Shown piece by piece: positions 20,608 to 20,973 of a stretch of DNA of 20,973 bases. The translations under genes and the position numbers were made by a program. Each line of letters opens with the position of its first letter. The stretch's first letter is position 1. Source of the DNA: JBAYHA01 sp964605975 (GTDB taxonomy: Bacteria; Patescibacteriota; Patescibacteriia; UBA11705; JABHMO01); the NCBI GenBank assembly GCA_964605975.1, contig CAZSER010000009.1, forward strand, positions 1 through 20,973. The letters are read 5' to 3'. The notes under the pieces were generated by a model. The model was given only the letters and a program-made list of their open reading frames with translations, was not told the origin of the DNA and did not search any database.

Positions 20608-20636
20608 TTTTTAGCAAAAAGACAGGAAAAAGTCAA
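20608..20636 (-). promoter_or_regulatory. Likely promoter of the Nudix-like gene pair
   Basis: Minus-strand TTGACT (20636-20631), 17-bp spacer, TAAAAA (20613-20608). The -10 is weak but the -35 and spacing are good, and it lies about 60 bp before the ATG at 20549. Confidence 0.55.
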
Positions 20637-20640
20637 TAGT

Positions 20641-20685
20641 AAAAAAAAAAAAAAAACGAAAAAACCATCAATTTCTTCGTTTTTT
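20641..20685 (-). terminator. A/T-rich intrinsic terminator after the ZIP transporter gene
   Basis: AAAAAACGAA (20685-20676 on the minus strand) and TTCGTTTTTT (20660-20651) pair, followed by ten more T's; the + strand shows 16 A's in a row at 20641-20656. It begins 9 bp after the stop at 20694. Confidence 0.8.
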
Positions 20686-20693
20686 ATTAAATT

Positions 20694-20973
20694 TTAGCCA
20701 ATAAATTTCAACAAAAACATCACACTAATTCCTCCAACAATCAACAATAAATGCCAAATCGTCTTGCAAGAACGACAATCACGATGAAGCTCTGGAATCA
20801 AGTCGGAACCGGCAATATAAATAAATCCACCTCCCGCAATCGCCAAAATTTTTGGTAAAACATTTTCTACTTCAGCAACCAAGAAAAAAACAAATCCGGC
20901 ACCAAGAAAAGCAACCAAAGCAGAAAAAAGATTAAACAATAACGCCTTTAATTTGGACATACCAAAATAAAGT
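20694..20973 (-). CDS. ZIP-family metal transporter, C-terminal part (cut by window edge)
   Basis: The frame has no stop before the window edge: the residues before the internal ATG at 20960 read LYFG, so the N-terminal part lies outside. The visible part (about 92 aa) has three transmembrane helices of a ZIP (ZupT-like) protein: SALVAFLGAGFVFFLV, ILAIAGGGFIYIAGSDLIPELH and IWHLLLIVGGISVMFLLKF. The AGGGFIYIAGSDLIPEL pattern is characteristic of the second-last helices of this family. It should move divalent metals such as zinc or iron across the membrane; the ion is unknown. The metal-binding helices 4 and 5 are not in view. A terminator follows. Confidence 0.82.
   Translation of the reverse strand, partial: LYFGMSKLKALLFNLFSALVAFLGAGFVFFLVAEVENVLPKILAIAGGGFIYIAGSDLIPELHRDCRSCKTIWHLLLIVGGISVMFLLKFIG

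Noticed and set aside
20550..20636. Longer N-terminus for the Nudix-like protein from TTG 20636
   Set aside because: It starts in a -35 hexamer, and a strong AAGGAGG site directly precedes ATG 20549.
1..20973. CRISPR array or insertion sequence
   Set aside because: No regularly spaced direct repeats and no transposase motif (DDE or HUH) were seen; recombination genes are only the two tyrosine recombinases.

Overview
The window is an AT-rich piece of a draft scaffold. It has two 10-N gaps, at 1672-1681 and 12383-12392. It most resembles a Patescibacteria/CPR-type genome: genes are tightly packed and almost all on the minus strand, a DUF5667-type secreted protein is present, and TGA is used as an ordinary stop, so this is not the TGA=Gly code. 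Everything reads right to left, so 'upstream' means higher coordinates.

Region A, about 65-11323, is an integrative element of about 11.25 kb inserted in the anticodon loop of the host tRNA-Thr(GGU) gene. The host 5' half is at 11317-11354 and the host 3' half at 27-71, and both junctions carry the same 7-bp core (TTACCAT on the + strand). Joined through one core they form a perfect 76-nt tRNA-Thr. Just inside the right junction the element carries a second, complete tRNA-Thr with identical exons, split between positions 36 and 37 by a 209-nt group I intron. That intron also breaks the 7-bp core, so the cargo tRNA could replace the gene destroyed on integration while being an unlikely integrase target itself. 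I consider this the most notable feature of the window.

From right to left the element encodes: a tyrosine recombinase; a terminase-small-subunit-like HTH protein; a stand-alone MgsA/RarA C-terminal domain protein; a nuclease-methyltransferase fusion with a specificity subunit (a BcgI-like or reduced type I restriction-modification system); a 59-aa YjzC-like protein inside a 335-bp unit bounded by inverted repeats; a PD-(D/E)XK nuclease-like protein with a DUF5655-like C-terminus; a 329-aa unknown protein; a promoter-to-terminator gene for a pseudoknotted RNA of about 153 nt; a small membrane protein; a gapped unknown gene; and a second tyrosine recombinase.

Region B, 11355-20973, is chromosomal. 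A likely operon runs M16 peptidase, triosephosphate isomerase, class II fructose-bisphosphate aldolase, membrane-anchored TPR protein, then the broken tRNA-Thr. Further upstream lie a DUF5667 secreted protein, a membrane-anchored clan-A glycosidase-like protein with an EamA transporter, a zinc-ribbon protein, a single-domain response regulator, two diverged Nudix-like paralogs and the C-terminal part of a ZIP metal transporter cut by the window edge. Several of these have clear sigma-70-type promoters and intrinsic terminators.
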